Positions 42,415-51,525 of a stretch of DNA of 64,000 nucleotides are shown piece by piece. The first letter of the stretch is position 1. The number at the start of each line of letters is the position of its first letter. Position numbers and translations under genes: made by a program. Source of the DNA: Verrucomicrobiia bacterium (GTDB lineage: Bacteria; Verrucomicrobiota; Verrucomicrobiia; Opitutales; Cerasicoccaceae); assembly GCA_030425485.1 (NCBI GenBank), contig JAUIAM010000002.1:186001-250000 (forward strand), read 5' to 3'. Under the pieces are notes generated by a model. That model was not told the origin of the DNA. It did no database searches and saw only the letters and a program-made list of their open reading frames with translations.

Positions 42415-44409
42415 TCAGCGGCCAAAGCGGCGGGAAAGTTCTTGGTTAGAAAGTTCAAAATAGGTCGGTCGCCCCCGGGGGCAGTTCAGCGGTTGTCGGC
42501 ACTGTAGCAAGGCGCGGGCCAGCTCAGTCATTTCCTCGACGCCGACATCATCGCGCGGCTTCACTGCCCGGCTCACGGCCAGACGGGCCAGTGACTCGTC
42601 CGCCAGCTCCGGCCGGGTAAGATCCAGCGAGCCCTCGCGCAGACGATCAATCAAATCGCGGACGAAGGTCTCCGCCTCGGCCTCGGGGAGCCAGTCCGGG
42701 TGCGACTCCAGCCGAAAGGCATGCCGCCCGAATGGCTCCAGCCCAAAGCCATGCGCCTGCAGGGAGGCAAGCTGCGGCTCCAGCGCGGCGCTGGCCCGCG
42801 GGTCGAGCTCCAGCATGATGGGAAAGAGCAGCCGCTGGCTCGGCTGGTCGGCCTCGGCGAAGCGGTCCTGCAAGCGCTCGAACCAAACCCGTTCGTGGGC
42901 GGCGCGACGTTCCATTACCACCAGCCCGGCATCGGTTTCAAAGAGGGCGTACCCGCCCCGCATTAACCCAAGGCAACGCCAGTTATAGCGAAAGCCTGGC
43001 GCGGGGGCTTCCTCCGAAGCCACCGACTCCGGCCCGCGTGGCACGGGGACTGAGCTTGATTTTGAAGCGGTTTCTTCGTCGACCTCAGGGTCACGCTTTT
43101 CGACAGCGGGCGACTTGGCCGATTTCTCCGACAGGTACTGCTTGATGAAATCTGAGGAAATAGCCCCAGGGTGCGTCCTCGGGCGAAAGGGGCGCGGCGC
43201 CGCGGGTGAAGCCGTCGAAGCAGGCTTCTCCGCTTGGGGTGCCGCCGGGCGCACCGCGGGCTCCGGCACGGAGGGGTTAGCGGAAGGCTTTTGCTCCGCT
43301 GGCGGTGGGGTGAACGGCGCGGGCGGCAGTGGCATGTGCCGGGCCAAAGCCTGCAATTTTTTCACCACCGCCTGGAGCACGAACTGCCGCACCAGTCCCT
43401 CATTGCGGAACTTAATCTCCCGCTTGGCCGGGTGGATGTTGATGTCGATCGAGGCCGGGTCGATCTCCAGAAAGAGAAAGGCCAGCGGGTAACGCCCCTT
43501 GGGGATAAAAGTGTGAAAGCCCTCTGTCAGCGCGTAGCTCAGTGTGCGGCTGTCCACCGGACGCCCGTTGACCAGCGTGACCATCTCGCGCCGGGTCGAA
43601 CGCCCCGTGCCGGGCTTGCCGATAAGCCCTTGCAGGCGCATGCCCCCCTCGCCTTCCTGCGGCTCCAGCTCGATGAGGTCGTCCGCCATCTGGCTCCCCC
43701 AAATCTCGGCCACCCGATCCACCATAGCGGGACACTTGGGCGAGGAGAAGACCTTGCGCCCGTTTTCCAGCAGCGTAAAGGCCACGTCGGGTCGGGCCAC
43801 CGCATGCAACCGCACCAGATAGGTGATGTGCGCCGCCTCGGTGTTGTCGGTTTTGAGAAATTTCCGTCGAGCCGGGACGCTGTTAAAGAGGTGGGCCACC
43901 TCGATGCGCGTGCCCGTGGGCATGCCGCACTCGCGCTGGTGCACCATCTTGCCGCCGTTGATAAATATCTCGCTCCCGTGCTCCGCGCCCTGGGCTCGTG
44001 TCCGCAGCGTGAAGCGGCTCACACTGGCGATACTCGGCAACGCCTCCCCGCGGAAGCCCATCGTGAGCACCTTGCCCAAGTCCTCCGCGGCGCGAATCTT
44101 GCTCGTGGCGTGGCGTTCGAGCGCGATCAATGCCTCGTCGGCGTGCATACCGATGCCGTTGTCCTCCACCCGGATGTAGCTCTTGCCCCCGTGGGTGAAC
44201 TCGATCTCGATCCGGTCCGCGCGGGCATCAAGCGCGTTTTCGAGCAATTCCTTGACCACCGCCGCCGGGCGCTCCACCACCTCGCCCGCCGCGATCTGGT
44301 TGGCCACATGGTCAGGCAGGATGCGGATTCTGGGCCGCTCCACCCCGCTGGACTGGGAAATCTCTTCGCTCAAGACAGGCCACGCTAAGACCACGCCCGA
44401 GAATCGCAA
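42415..44409 (-). CDS. mutL: DNA mismatch repair protein MutL
   Basis: Up to 664 aa. GHKL ATPase linking MutS to downstream repair. RIRILPDHVANQIAAGEVVERPAAVVKELLENALDARAD, VEDNGIGMHADEALIALERHATSKI and GFRGEALPSIASVSRFTLRTR are the ATPase motifs. A Pro/Ala-rich linker follows, then a dimerisation domain. The endonuclease motif DQHAxxExxxxE is replaced by ERRAAHERVWFE, and the end is CPRGRPTYFEL. The start is uncertain: ATG at 44409 or TTG at 44373, the latter matching the usual N-terminus better (LSEEISQSSGVERPRIRIL). Confidence 0.96.
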   Translation of the reverse strand: MRFSGVVLAWPVLSEEISQSSGVERPRIRILPDHVANQIAAGEVVERPAAVVKELLENALDARADRIEIEFTHGGKSYIRVEDNGIGMHADEALIALERHATSKIRAAEDLGKVLTMGFRGEALPSIASVSRFTLRTRAQGAEHGSEIFINGGKMVHQRECGMPTGTRIEVAHLFNSVPARRKFLKTDNTEAAHITYLVRLHAVARPDVAFTLLENGRKVFSSPKCPAMVDRVAEIWGSQMADDLIELEPQEGEGGMRLQGLIGKPGTGRSTRREMVTLVNGRPVDSRTLSYALTEGFHTFIPKGRYPLAFLFLEIDPASIDINIHPAKREIKFRNEGLVRQFVLQAVVKKLQALARHMPLPPAPFTPPPAEQKPSANPSVPEPAVRPAAPQAEKPASTASPAAPRPFRPRTHPGAISSDFIKQYLSEKSAKSPAVEKRDPEVDEETASKSSSVPVPRGPESVASEEAPAPGFRYNWRCLGLMRGGYALFETDAGLVVMERRAAHERVWFERLQDRFAEADQPSQRLLFPIMLELDPRASAALEPQLASLQAHGFGLEPFGRHAFRLESHPDWLPEAEAETFVRDLIDRLREGSLDLTRPELADESLARLAVSRAVKPRDDVGVEEMTELARALLQCRQPLNCPRGRPTYFELSNQELSRRFGR

Positions 44410-44457
44410 TGCGGGAATTTGCGTGCCTTGTCTTCGGCGACGCTTTACGGTTTGCTC

Positions 44458-45072
44458 ATGGAAAAACTTCGCGCGGGCATGGTGCTCTTTGATCGCTTCG
44501 AACTGCTCGATGCCTGCGGGCCGCTGGAGCTACTCGGACAACTCCCGGACAGGGTCGAGCTCGTGCATCTGGCCGAGCAACCCGGCCCCCTCTCCAGCGT
44601 GCAGGGCACCCAGCTCGTGGCGGACTGTGCACTGGCTGATTGCGCTGCGTTGGACATCCTCCTCGTGCCCGGCGGTATCGGTCGCGTCGAGGCCATCCAG
44701 AATGCTCCCTTTCTGGCCGAGATTAAGCGCCTGGCCACTGACGCCCCCCACGTGGGAACGATCTGCACCGGCTCCGTCCTGCTGGCCCAAAGCGGGCTGC
44801 TCGCGGGCCGACGCGCGACTACAAACAAGCTTGCCTTCCGCTGGGTGCAGGAGCACGCCCCGGGCGTAAACTGGGTGCCGCAGGCGCGTTGGGTCGAAGA
44901 CGGCAAGTTTTTCACCTCCTCGGGCATCTCTGCCGGCATGGATATGACGCTCGCGCTCATCAGCAAACTCTGGAGCCGTGACTGCGCGCTCGAGCTCGCC
45001 CGGCGCACGGAATACTCTTGGCACGAGGACCCGGACTGGGACCCCTTCGCCGAACTTGCCGGACTCGTGTAG
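44458..45072 (+). CDS. DJ-1/PfpI family protein
   Basis: 204 aa from ATG at 44458 (track start 44419 is longer). LRAGMVLFDRFELLDACGPLELLGQLPDRVELVHLAEQPGPL is the family start; the nucleophile elbow is in TICTGSVLLAQSGLLAGRRATTNKLAFRWVQEHAPGVNWV with the Cys between Ile and Thr; the acidic residue near residue 18 is in the FELLDACGP segment. These are the isonitrile-hydratase-like PfpI-2 members often seen in AraC-type regulators, but here there is no DNA-binding domain. Substrate unknown. Confidence 0.92.
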   Translation: MEKLRAGMVLFDRFELLDACGPLELLGQLPDRVELVHLAEQPGPLSSVQGTQLVADCALADCAALDILLVPGGIGRVEAIQNAPFLAEIKRLATDAPHVGTICTGSVLLAQSGLLAGRRATTNKLAFRWVQEHAPGVNWVPQARWVEDGKFFTSSGISAGMDMTLALISKLWSRDCALELARRTEYSWHEDPDWDPFAELAGLV

Positions 45073-45115
45073 GTAACGCTTGCCAAGTACCGCCGCAGCG
45101 ACTACGCAAGGGCAT

Positions 45116-45556
45116 ATGAAATTTACCGCCGCCATTTTGGCCATCCTCTCCCTTCTCGCTCTGAGCGCCTGCTCCCGTACTCCTGTGGCCGCAGCCGGCC
45201 AATACGTGGTCGCGGAGGTCAACGGCCAGCCGGTGGAAACACCCAAGCCCATCGTCGTAACCTACACAGGCGAACGCCTTAGCGGCAACGGCCCGGTCAA
45301 CAACTGGAATTTCCCTATCTCGAAGAACCACACCCTCGGGCTTGGTATCTCGACCAAGATGGCGGGGCCGGATGAGCACATGACGCTCGAAGACGAGCTG
45401 CTCAAGGCCCTCAATGGCGGCGAACTCGTGGCAGAGTCCGACGGCGTCATCCTCGTGCAAAAGAGCGGCACCACTACGGTTGTCCTGACTCCGATCGACC
45501 CCTCGATGAGCCCCAGCGACCCCTCACCGACTGCCATCCCGGCCAACGAACAGTAG
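45116..45556 (+). CDS. lipoprotein with META/HslJ-like domain
   Basis: 146 aa from ATG at 45116. Type II signal peptide with lipobox LSAC (AILAILSLLALSACSRT), so the protein is probably an inner- or outer-membrane lipoprotein processed by LspA. The body (YVVAEVNGQPVETPKPIVVTYTGERLSGNGPVNNWNFPISKNHTLGLGISTKMAGPDEHMTLEDELLKALNGGELVAESDGVILVQKSGTTTVVLTP) resembles META/HslJ domains in order of strands and in the G-N-x-x-x-N-W region. Role unknown. Forty-three bases downstream of the PfpI gene. Confidence 0.8.
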   Translation: MKFTAAILAILSLLALSACSRTPVAAAGQYVVAEVNGQPVETPKPIVVTYTGERLSGNGPVNNWNFPISKNHTLGLGISTKMAGPDEHMTLEDELLKALNGGELVAESDGVILVQKSGTTTVVLTPIDPSMSPSDPSPTAIPANEQ

Positions 45557-45574
45557 CCCGGACTCGACTCGCTG

Positions 45575-45915
45575 CTACCCGGATTGACTGCCGAATTTTT
45601 CGGCAAAGAGGCGTGCCTCCCGGTGCGCCTGCCAGTCGCAAATCGCCTCCAGGTCTGCCGTCGGCGCCTGCGTATAGGGCAACTGCTGCTGATAGTAAGG
45701 CGGACCGTACTCGGAGCAGAGCATTGTCGTCGCCTCACCACGACCTGCCTGAGCCTCCCATATCATCTGCCACCAGCGCTCGTGAGCTTCGACATGGGAA
45801 AGATATTCCGGTGCCCGTGGGTCTGAACCTGGGCCCCGCCCTCATACCCGACACGGGCATGCAGGTGGACACAACGCTCAGCACATAATTGCAAAATATC
45901 GACTTGGTCTTCACC
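45575..45915 (-). pseudogene. remnant of a sugar phosphate isomerase/epimerase (xylose isomerase-like TIM barrel), frameshifted
   Basis: Two frames on the minus strand together give the C-terminal 105 residues of a sugar isomerase-type protein. Frame one reads DILQLCAERCVHLHARVGYEGGAQV; then, around 45826, the frame moves and continues as SDPRAPEYLSHVEAHERWWQMIWEAQAGRGEATTMLCSEYGPPYYQQQLPYTQAPTADLEAICDW. The HARVGYxxGxQVxDPRAPE and CSEYGPxxYxxxLPYT runs match the C-terminal end of that family. One lost base would explain the shift. The N-terminal part is gone, and the remaining frame begins just after the stop of the sigma54 activator. The ORF-track 63 aa entry is the last part only. Confidence 0.85.
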
Positions 45916-45921
45916 CGTCGC

Positions 45922-47376
45922 TCACACCTTGCCCGCCTTGCGCCAGCGGTAGAGCGTGGTCGGGTGGATGCCGAGCTGAGCGGCGGTCCAGCCGAGATCG
46001 CCACCGGAGTCTTCCAAGAGCTTACGCGCCATCGTGTAGCGCTCACGCTTGTTGGGCAAAGGGTGCGCCCCGTATGACGGCATACTATAGGCAGGCGGTT
46101 GAGGCGGCCCAACCGCATAAGCCGGATGCGCGGGAACGGGCGGCGGGCCAGCTTGCGGGGATTCGGCGTTTTTCACCGGAAAGGGAGAACGCGTGTTTCG
46201 CTCGCGCTTAAACCCGCCCGGCATGACCGTCATGCTGCGGTCGGGCTGCTCGGGCAGTTCCCACCAGGCCTCACGCATGACGGGCCCTGTGTAGTGGATG
46301 GCCATGCGGTCGATGACCTGCTTGAGCTCGCGCACGTTGCCCGGCCAGTCGTATTGCTGAAAGCGGTGGATGAGCTCCGGCTCGATGACCTCGAAATTCT
46401 TCCCCAGGCGGATGGCGGCTGCGTCGAGGAAAACACGGGCCAACTCGGGTATGTCGTCCTTGCGGTGGCGCAGCGGTGGCGTGCTCAGGATGACCTCGGA
46501 GAGGCGGTAGTAAAGGTCGAGCCGGAACTTCCCCGCCTCGGAGTCCGCCCGTAGGTCACGGTTAGTAGCCGAGATCACGGTGACATCGCAATTGTACTCC
46601 TTGGTGCTGCCCACGCGACGGGCAATACGCGTCTCCAGAAAGCGCAGGAGCTTGGGCTGGAGGCTGATGTCCATCTCACCGATTTCGTCCAAAAAGAGCG
46701 TGCCGCCATTGGCCTCCTCGACGAGCCCGGGCTTGTCCGCTCCCGCCCCGGTAAAGGCTCCTTTCTTCACCCCGAAAAGCTCGGACTCCATCAAGTCCGA
46801 GGGAATGGCCGCGCAGTTGACCGCAACAAATTTCCCCCGCCCGGCGGCGTCGTGCAAACACTCGGCCACGAGCTCCTTGCCCGTGCCAGACTCCCCCATG
46901 ACCAGCACGCTGGCATGCGTCGGGCCAATGCGCTGGATCGACTCGCGCAGCGCTTTCATGATGGTGGAGTGGCCGATTAGTTTCTCGTGCTGGCTCTCGC
47001 CCAGCCCCCCATAAAGCTGCCACCAGAGATTTTGCGAATTGGCCGCGTTTTCAATGGCTTCGTTCCAGCGCTCGTCCGTGTCGACTTCGTCCAGCACGTC
47101 GTAGGCACCGTCACGGGCCGCATTCATGATCGTCTGCGTATCGAGCCCCTGCCCGTACACCAGATAATAGCGGCTGGCCCGCGCGAGCAGCACGCGCTGC
47201 TCGTGCCAGGCGATGTCGAGCGAAGCCTCGCAGGGCAGCAGGTAGACCAGGTCGGTGGAGTTCGGCTCCAGGGTCTGGATGCGTTCCGGGCTCTCCGCGC
47301 GGACATTGTGCCCCAGCCCCTGCAGGCGCTTGAGTATCTCCGGGCTCTTGTCATGCGTGAGCAGGCAAACTTTCAT
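45922..47376 (-). CDS. sigma54-dependent transcriptional activator with atypical N-terminal domain
   Basis: 484 aa from ATG at 47376 (47400 possible). N-terminal 120 residues (KVCLLTHDKSPEILKRLQGLGHNVRAESPERIQTLEPNSTDLVYLLPC...) resemble a receiver-like fold but lack a recognisable phosphoacceptor Asp pattern. The AAA+ core has Walker A GESGTGKELVAECLHDAA, the sigma54 contact loop GAFTGAGADKPG, Walker B GGTLFLDEIGEM and the arginine finger region FRLDLYYRLSEVIL. A Pro-rich linker leads to a Fis-type helix-turn-helix (LGWTAAQLGIHPTTLYRWRKAGKV). It activates sigma54 promoters; target genes are unknown. Next to the broken isomerase gene. Confidence 0.95.
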   Translation of the reverse strand: MKVCLLTHDKSPEILKRLQGLGHNVRAESPERIQTLEPNSTDLVYLLPCEASLDIAWHEQRVLLARASRYYLVYGQGLDTQTIMNAARDGAYDVLDEVDTDERWNEAIENAANSQNLWWQLYGGLGESQHEKLIGHSTIMKALRESIQRIGPTHASVLVMGESGTGKELVAECLHDAAGRGKFVAVNCAAIPSDLMESELFGVKKGAFTGAGADKPGLVEEANGGTLFLDEIGEMDISLQPKLLRFLETRIARRVGSTKEYNCDVTVISATNRDLRADSEAGKFRLDLYYRLSEVILSTPPLRHRKDDIPELARVFLDAAAIRLGKNFEVIEPELIHRFQQYDWPGNVRELKQVIDRMAIHYTGPVMREAWWELPEQPDRSMTVMPGGFKRERNTRSPFPVKNAESPQAGPPPVPAHPAYAVGPPQPPAYSMPSYGAHPLPNKRERYTMARKLLEDSGGDLGWTAAQLGIHPTTLYRWRKAGKV

Positions 47377-47573
47377 TGGTAGCGCAAACCATGCAGTCAT
47401 TGCACGTGCTTTGCAAATGCAAACCCACCACCCAAAGGCACACGTTTAGCGTATCCGGCGCGGCGATTTGCCCCTGCCGCCATGAAAATCGGGCAAGGGA
47501 TTGACGAGCGCCCCCTTTCGTCTTCATTGTAACCCTTCAGTACATAAACGTTAACCTCTATTCAACCTATCAG

Positions 47574-48194
47574 ATGGCTTACGAACTTCCCAAACTGGAT
47601 TACGCCTACGACGCGCTCGAACCGCATATCGACGCGCAGACGATGGAAATCCACTACAGCAAGCACCACAACACCTACGTGACCAAGCTCAACGACGCCC
47701 TCTCCGGCGCCGGTATCGAAGGCCCCGCGTGCCCCTCAGAGCTCTGCGCCAAGCTGGCTGACATTCCTGAAAACATCCGCACGGCCGTTCGCAACAACGG
47801 TGGCGGCCACGCCAACCACACCTTTTTCTGGACCATCCTCAGCCCCAACGGCGGTGGCAACCCCACCGGCGCTGTTGCTGAAGCGATCGACGCCGCCTTT
47901 GGCTCCTTCGACGCCATGAAGGAAAAGTTCGCCAACGCCGCTGCTACCCGCTTCGGCTCCGGCTGGGCCTGGCTCTGCGTTGTCGACGGCAAGCTCGAAA
48001 TCTGCTCCACCGCCAACCAGGACAACCCCTGGATGGGTGAAGGCTGCACGGGCCAGCCGATCCTCGGCCTCGACGTATGGGAGCACGCCTACTACCTCAA
48101 GTACCAGAACAAGCGCCCCGACTACATCAGCGCCTTCTGGAACGTCATCAACTGGGAGCAGGTCAACGCCTACTTCTCCAAGGCAAGCGCCTAA
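47574..48194 (+). CDS. sodB: cytoplasmic Fe/Mn superoxide dismutase
   Basis: 206 aa without a signal peptide. [40 protein letters not shown] supplies His27; [16 protein letters not shown] supplies His82; [21 protein letters not shown] supplies Asp167 and His171, all metal ligands. GSGWAWLCV matches the family middle. Fe or Mn preference cannot be told from these residues alone. It defends the cytoplasm against superoxide, complementing the Tat-exported SOD at 25.6 kb. Followed by a strong terminator. Confidence 0.97.
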   Translation: MAYELPKLDYAYDALEPHIDAQTMEIHYSKHHNTYVTKLNDALSGAGIEGPACPSELCAKLADIPENIRTAVRNNGGGHANHTFFWTILSPNGGGNPTGAVAEAIDAAFGSFDAMKEKFANAAATRFGSGWAWLCVVDGKLEICSTANQDNPWMGEGCTGQPILGLDVWEHAYYLKYQNKRPDYISAFWNVINWEQVNAYFSKASA

Positions 48195-48238
48195 GCAGGA
48201 CAAGCATCCCGCTGTATTGGTTTTTTCGATACAAAACA

Positions 48239-48266
48239 AAAGCCGCCCACATCGGGCGGCTTTTTT
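48239..48266 (+). terminator. sodB terminator
   Basis: AGCCGCCCACATCGGGCGGCT forms an eight-pair stem with a loop of about five bases followed by TTTTT, 45 bases after the sodB stop. Confidence 0.93.
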
Positions 48267-48629
48267 AGTGGATCTGCAACGTTTCAATACGCCTAGGCTG
48301 TGTCTTCAAATTAAGAAACGAGGGAAAAAGAGGTAATTTTGAGGATTTTTTCGGCTTTCGAAGTGGTGTGAATCCAGATTCATGAACTGAGAAAACGGAA
48401 AAAGACGCGAAAAGACCCTTTTCTACCGACCTTGATGAATTTGAAGACACGGCCTAGCATTAATATTTAAGCGATACTTCATTAACTCTCGCAGAGCGCG
48501 CAAAGCGTTTAAGGCAGAGCATATCGGCCTGCGGGATTAACTTTGCGCTCTTTGCGCTCTTTGTGTGCTTTGCGTGAAATAATTTACACAGGAACTAAGC
48601 GAACACAACACTAGCCTGAGGCTTCAAAG
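48267..48629. repeat. repeat-rich intergenic region after sodB
   Basis: No gene. It contains a 167-base element with inverted ends, CCTAGGCTGTGTCTTCAAATTAAG (48292) and AATTTGAAGACACGGCCTAGC (48438-48458), and a second block with GCAGAGCGCGCAAAGCG (48491) and CTTTGCGCTCTTTGCGCTCTTTGTG (48541), followed by GCTTTGCGTGAAATAATTTACAC. Confidence 0.82.
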
Positions 48630-51440
48630 CTACTCGGAGGCAGGCTTCACGATGATGGAAAGGCCAGCCTTATTGCCCAGGTACTCCTTGGCTACGGCAT
48701 TGATTTCCTCCACGGTGATCGAGGCGTAATCGCTCTGGATGGTACGCGCCCAATCCAACGACTGCGGATACTGCTGCGACTGCCCCAGCACGCGGCTCAG
48801 CCAGTAGCTGTTATTACGCACGTAATCCTTGAGCATGTTGAGCACAGGCTTGAGCGCGCGATCGAGCTCGTCCTGGGTCACGTTTCCCGTGCCGAGATCA
48901 GCGCCCAGCTCCGTTATCAGCTTGGCAACATCTTCGGTACTCTCGGGCTTACAGAGATTGAGCGCGTAGAGATAGCCGTAGTCCTTAAAGACTTCGCTGC
49001 TGTCATTGCGGGCGTAGGGGCTGTAGCCTTCACCCAGCTTCTCACGCACTTCGAGCCGCATGCGGTCGGCCAGGACTTGTGAAAGAATGCTCAAGCGACG
49101 GGTGCGCTGAATGTCCCAGTAATCCGTAGTCGGCCAGCTGACATAGGCCGCGGCGCGGGGCAGGTTCGTCTCGTAGGTGAAGACCTTGGCCGGGGCACCG
49201 GCCTCAACTTTGGGATAGCGCACACTGGCCCGCTCGGCAGCGAAAGGCTCGGGTTGAGCTGCTCGCTCGGGCAAGGTACCCAGCGTCTCGGCAACGAGGG
49301 CCTTTGCCATCTCGTAAGGAACGTCCCCCACGATGGCGATCTCCAGATAGGACTCGCTCAGCGGCGCATTTAGCCAAGCTTCAACCTCGTGCATGGTGAA
49401 GGCACTAAAGGTCTCCATATCAGGATAACCGAAGAAGCGGCTGTCGCTGGCCAGGTAGCGCGAGACGCGATTGCCCATGACGCCCTCCAGGGTCTGCGTC
49501 ATCCGCAGGTCAAGCTCGGCATAGTACTTGCGTGCAAGTCGAGCGGCTTCCTCACGGTAGCCCGGTTCGCTCAGGTAGGCCGTCATGAGTTCGAGCGTAA
49601 TTTTTAAATCTTCCGGTGTTGTAGCTCCGGCCATGACGAATACGTCCTCCTCGACAGAGAAGTCCGCCCCGGCGACCTTACCCGCGAGCACCTGCTTTAA
49701 CTCGTCCTCAGAGAGCTGGTCCGTGCCACCGCTGGAAAAAACCATACTGGCAAAGAGCCCCAGCCCGGGCTTGTCCGCGGGCTCACTGAGCTGGCCGCCA
49801 CCGAAGCTGATGAGCACCTGCACGCTACCGGCCTCGAAGTCGGTTTGCTTAAAGTTGAAGCGGACATTGTTTTCAAAACGCGCCTGCCAGACATCCAGGT
49901 CCTCGACGTGTTGCTCGGTGGCGAGCTTGCCCGGCATCCCCCAGTCTGCGTAGGGCCACTCGATAGCGTCTGCAGCCTCCGGGGCAAAGACCTCTACCGC
50001 CGCACTGTCAGCATAGGCCTGCTCGATACTCGGATCGTCTTGGCCGAGGGTCAGGTTACCCGTGACAAAGACGGCCCGCCCTTCATCGCTCCACATCTGT
50101 TGCAGGGTCGAATGGGCCAGTTCAGCATCGAAGTCTTCCATGGCTTCACGGGCCAGCTTAAGATCGAGCTCGGGTGAGGTAAAGACATCGTCACCGGCAA
50201 AGGCATCAGACAGGGCACCGGAAAGCGCGCGGTGCTTGCGCGTCGGGGCCTGCTCAAGCGCGAGCTCGTAGCCCGCGATGAGATTTGCCTTGGCCTCCTC
50301 GACTTCGGCTTCGCTAAAGCCAAACTCCAGTGCGCGACGCAGTTCCTGCTCACCCACGGCAAGCGCCTGCACCCACTGCTCAGGGCGGCAGGTGATTTCG
50401 ATGCCGCTGAGCTCGAAAAAGTCGAGGTAGTCAAAGTTGTAGGCCGAGCCTTCGGAGAAGGGCGCATCGGGCAGCTTGGCCAGTTTTTCCAAGCGACGGG
50501 AGAGGATGCGGTTCGCGGTGGCCATGCGGATGGCCTCGATGCGGACCTCGCGGCTATCGGGCAGGTTATCAAACGCGGTGACCGAAAGGATGCCAATCTC
50601 TGTCGCCGTGGCCTCCGGCTCGCTGTGCAGGTGGGTCCGCAGCGGAGCGCTTGTCACGACGCCCAGGTCGGGCTCAGTGATCGCGCCAGAGGGAGCTTTG
50701 AGCTGGCCAAAGTACTCCTCAACCAAGGGTACGACCGCGGCGGGGTCGAGGTCACCCACGATGACGAGGGCCATGTTATCCGGACGATACCAGGTGCCGT
50801 AAAAGTTCACGAAGACATCGCGGTCGGCGAACTTGATGACCTCGGTCTTGCCGATGGGAAGACGCTGCGGGATGAGCGAATCCGGAAAGAGAAACTCCCA
50901 ATAGGCGACAAAGGTACGGTAGTCCACCGTGTCGCGGTCACGCAACTCGCTCAAGATGACGCCGCGCTCACTCTCGATCTCCTCCTCTCGCAGGAGCAGG
51001 CCGCCCGCGTAGTCCGCCATGACCTGCATGCCCTCGCGCAGCATGGCCTCATCTGTGGCCGGGAGCTCGAGCTTGTAAACGGTCTCGTCAAAGCTGGTGT
51101 GGGCATTGGTGTCTGCCCCAAAACTCATGCCGATGCGCTGGAGATACTCGATGAGCTCCCCGGGCGGATAGTGCTCGCTGCCGTTAAAGGCCATGTGCTC
51201 CAGAAAATGGGCCACGCCCTGCTGCTCATCGCTTTCCTGCAGGGAGCCCGCCTTGACCAGCAGGCGCACGCTGGCCTTGCCCGGAGGCTCGGCGTTGGGC
51301 ATGACGGCGTATTCAAGGCCGTTGGCCAGTTGACCAAAGACCACCGTCTCATCAGCGGTCAAGTCCGTGGCAGGGGCGGGTTGATCTGCAGCCAGCACGG
51401 GAAGCCACATCAGGCAGGTAAAAGAGACGATACTTGTCAT
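48630..51440 (-). CDS. exported M16 family zinc metalloprotease (insulinase-like)
   Basis: 936 aa from ATG at 51440; the longer ORF-track start at 51557 crosses a repeat and is unlikely. Signal peptide FTCLMWLPVLAA. The inverted zinc motif HFLEH is in QQGVAHFLEHMAFNGSEHYPPGEL (His78, Glu81, His82) with the downstream Glu in ESERGVILSELRDR. Four M16 lobes are visible, including the inactive C-terminal pair (EVREKLGEGYSPYARNDSSEVFKDYGYLYAL). Such proteins degrade small peptides in the periplasm or envelope. Divergent from waaA. Confidence 0.95.
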   Translation of the reverse strand: MTSIVSFTCLMWLPVLAADQPAPATDLTADETVVFGQLANGLEYAVMPNAEPPGKASVRLLVKAGSLQESDEQQGVAHFLEHMAFNGSEHYPPGELIEYLQRIGMSFGADTNAHTSFDETVYKLELPATDEAMLREGMQVMADYAGGLLLREEEIESERGVILSELRDRDTVDYRTFVAYWEFLFPDSLIPQRLPIGKTEVIKFADRDVFVNFYGTWYRPDNMALVIVGDLDPAAVVPLVEEYFGQLKAPSGAITEPDLGVVTSAPLRTHLHSEPEATATEIGILSVTAFDNLPDSREVRIEAIRMATANRILSRRLEKLAKLPDAPFSEGSAYNFDYLDFFELSGIEITCRPEQWVQALAVGEQELRRALEFGFSEAEVEEAKANLIAGYELALEQAPTRKHRALSGALSDAFAGDDVFTSPELDLKLAREAMEDFDAELAHSTLQQMWSDEGRAVFVTGNLTLGQDDPSIEQAYADSAAVEVFAPEAADAIEWPYADWGMPGKLATEQHVEDLDVWQARFENNVRFNFKQTDFEAGSVQVLISFGGGQLSEPADKPGLGLFASMVFSSGGTDQLSEDELKQVLAGKVAGADFSVEEDVFVMAGATTPEDLKITLELMTAYLSEPGYREEAARLARKYYAELDLRMTQTLEGVMGNRVSRYLASDSRFFGYPDMETFSAFTMHEVEAWLNAPLSESYLEIAIVGDVPYEMAKALVAETLGTLPERAAQPEPFAAERASVRYPKVEAGAPAKVFTYETNLPRAAAYVSWPTTDYWDIQRTRRLSILSQVLADRMRLEVREKLGEGYSPYARNDSSEVFKDYGYLYALNLCKPESTEDVAKLITELGADLGTGNVTQDELDRALKPVLNMLKDYVRNNSYWLSRVLGQSQQYPQSLDWARTIQSDYASITVEEINAVAKEYLGNKAGLSIIVKPASE

Positions 51441-51450
51441 AAAAAGGGTC

Positions 51451-51525
51451 AGGCTAGGTTGTGTCTTTAAATTACGGGACGAGTAGGAAAAGACGACGTG
51501 AGATAATTTGAAGGCACAACTTAAG
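51451..51525. repeat. miniature inverted-repeat element, second copy
   Basis: GGCTAGGTTGTGTCTTTAAATTACGGGACGAG and, at the other end, ATAATTTGAAGGCACAACTTAAG are inverted to one another. They share the TAG-GxTGTGTCTTxAAATTA pattern with the element after sodB. Confidence 0.75.
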
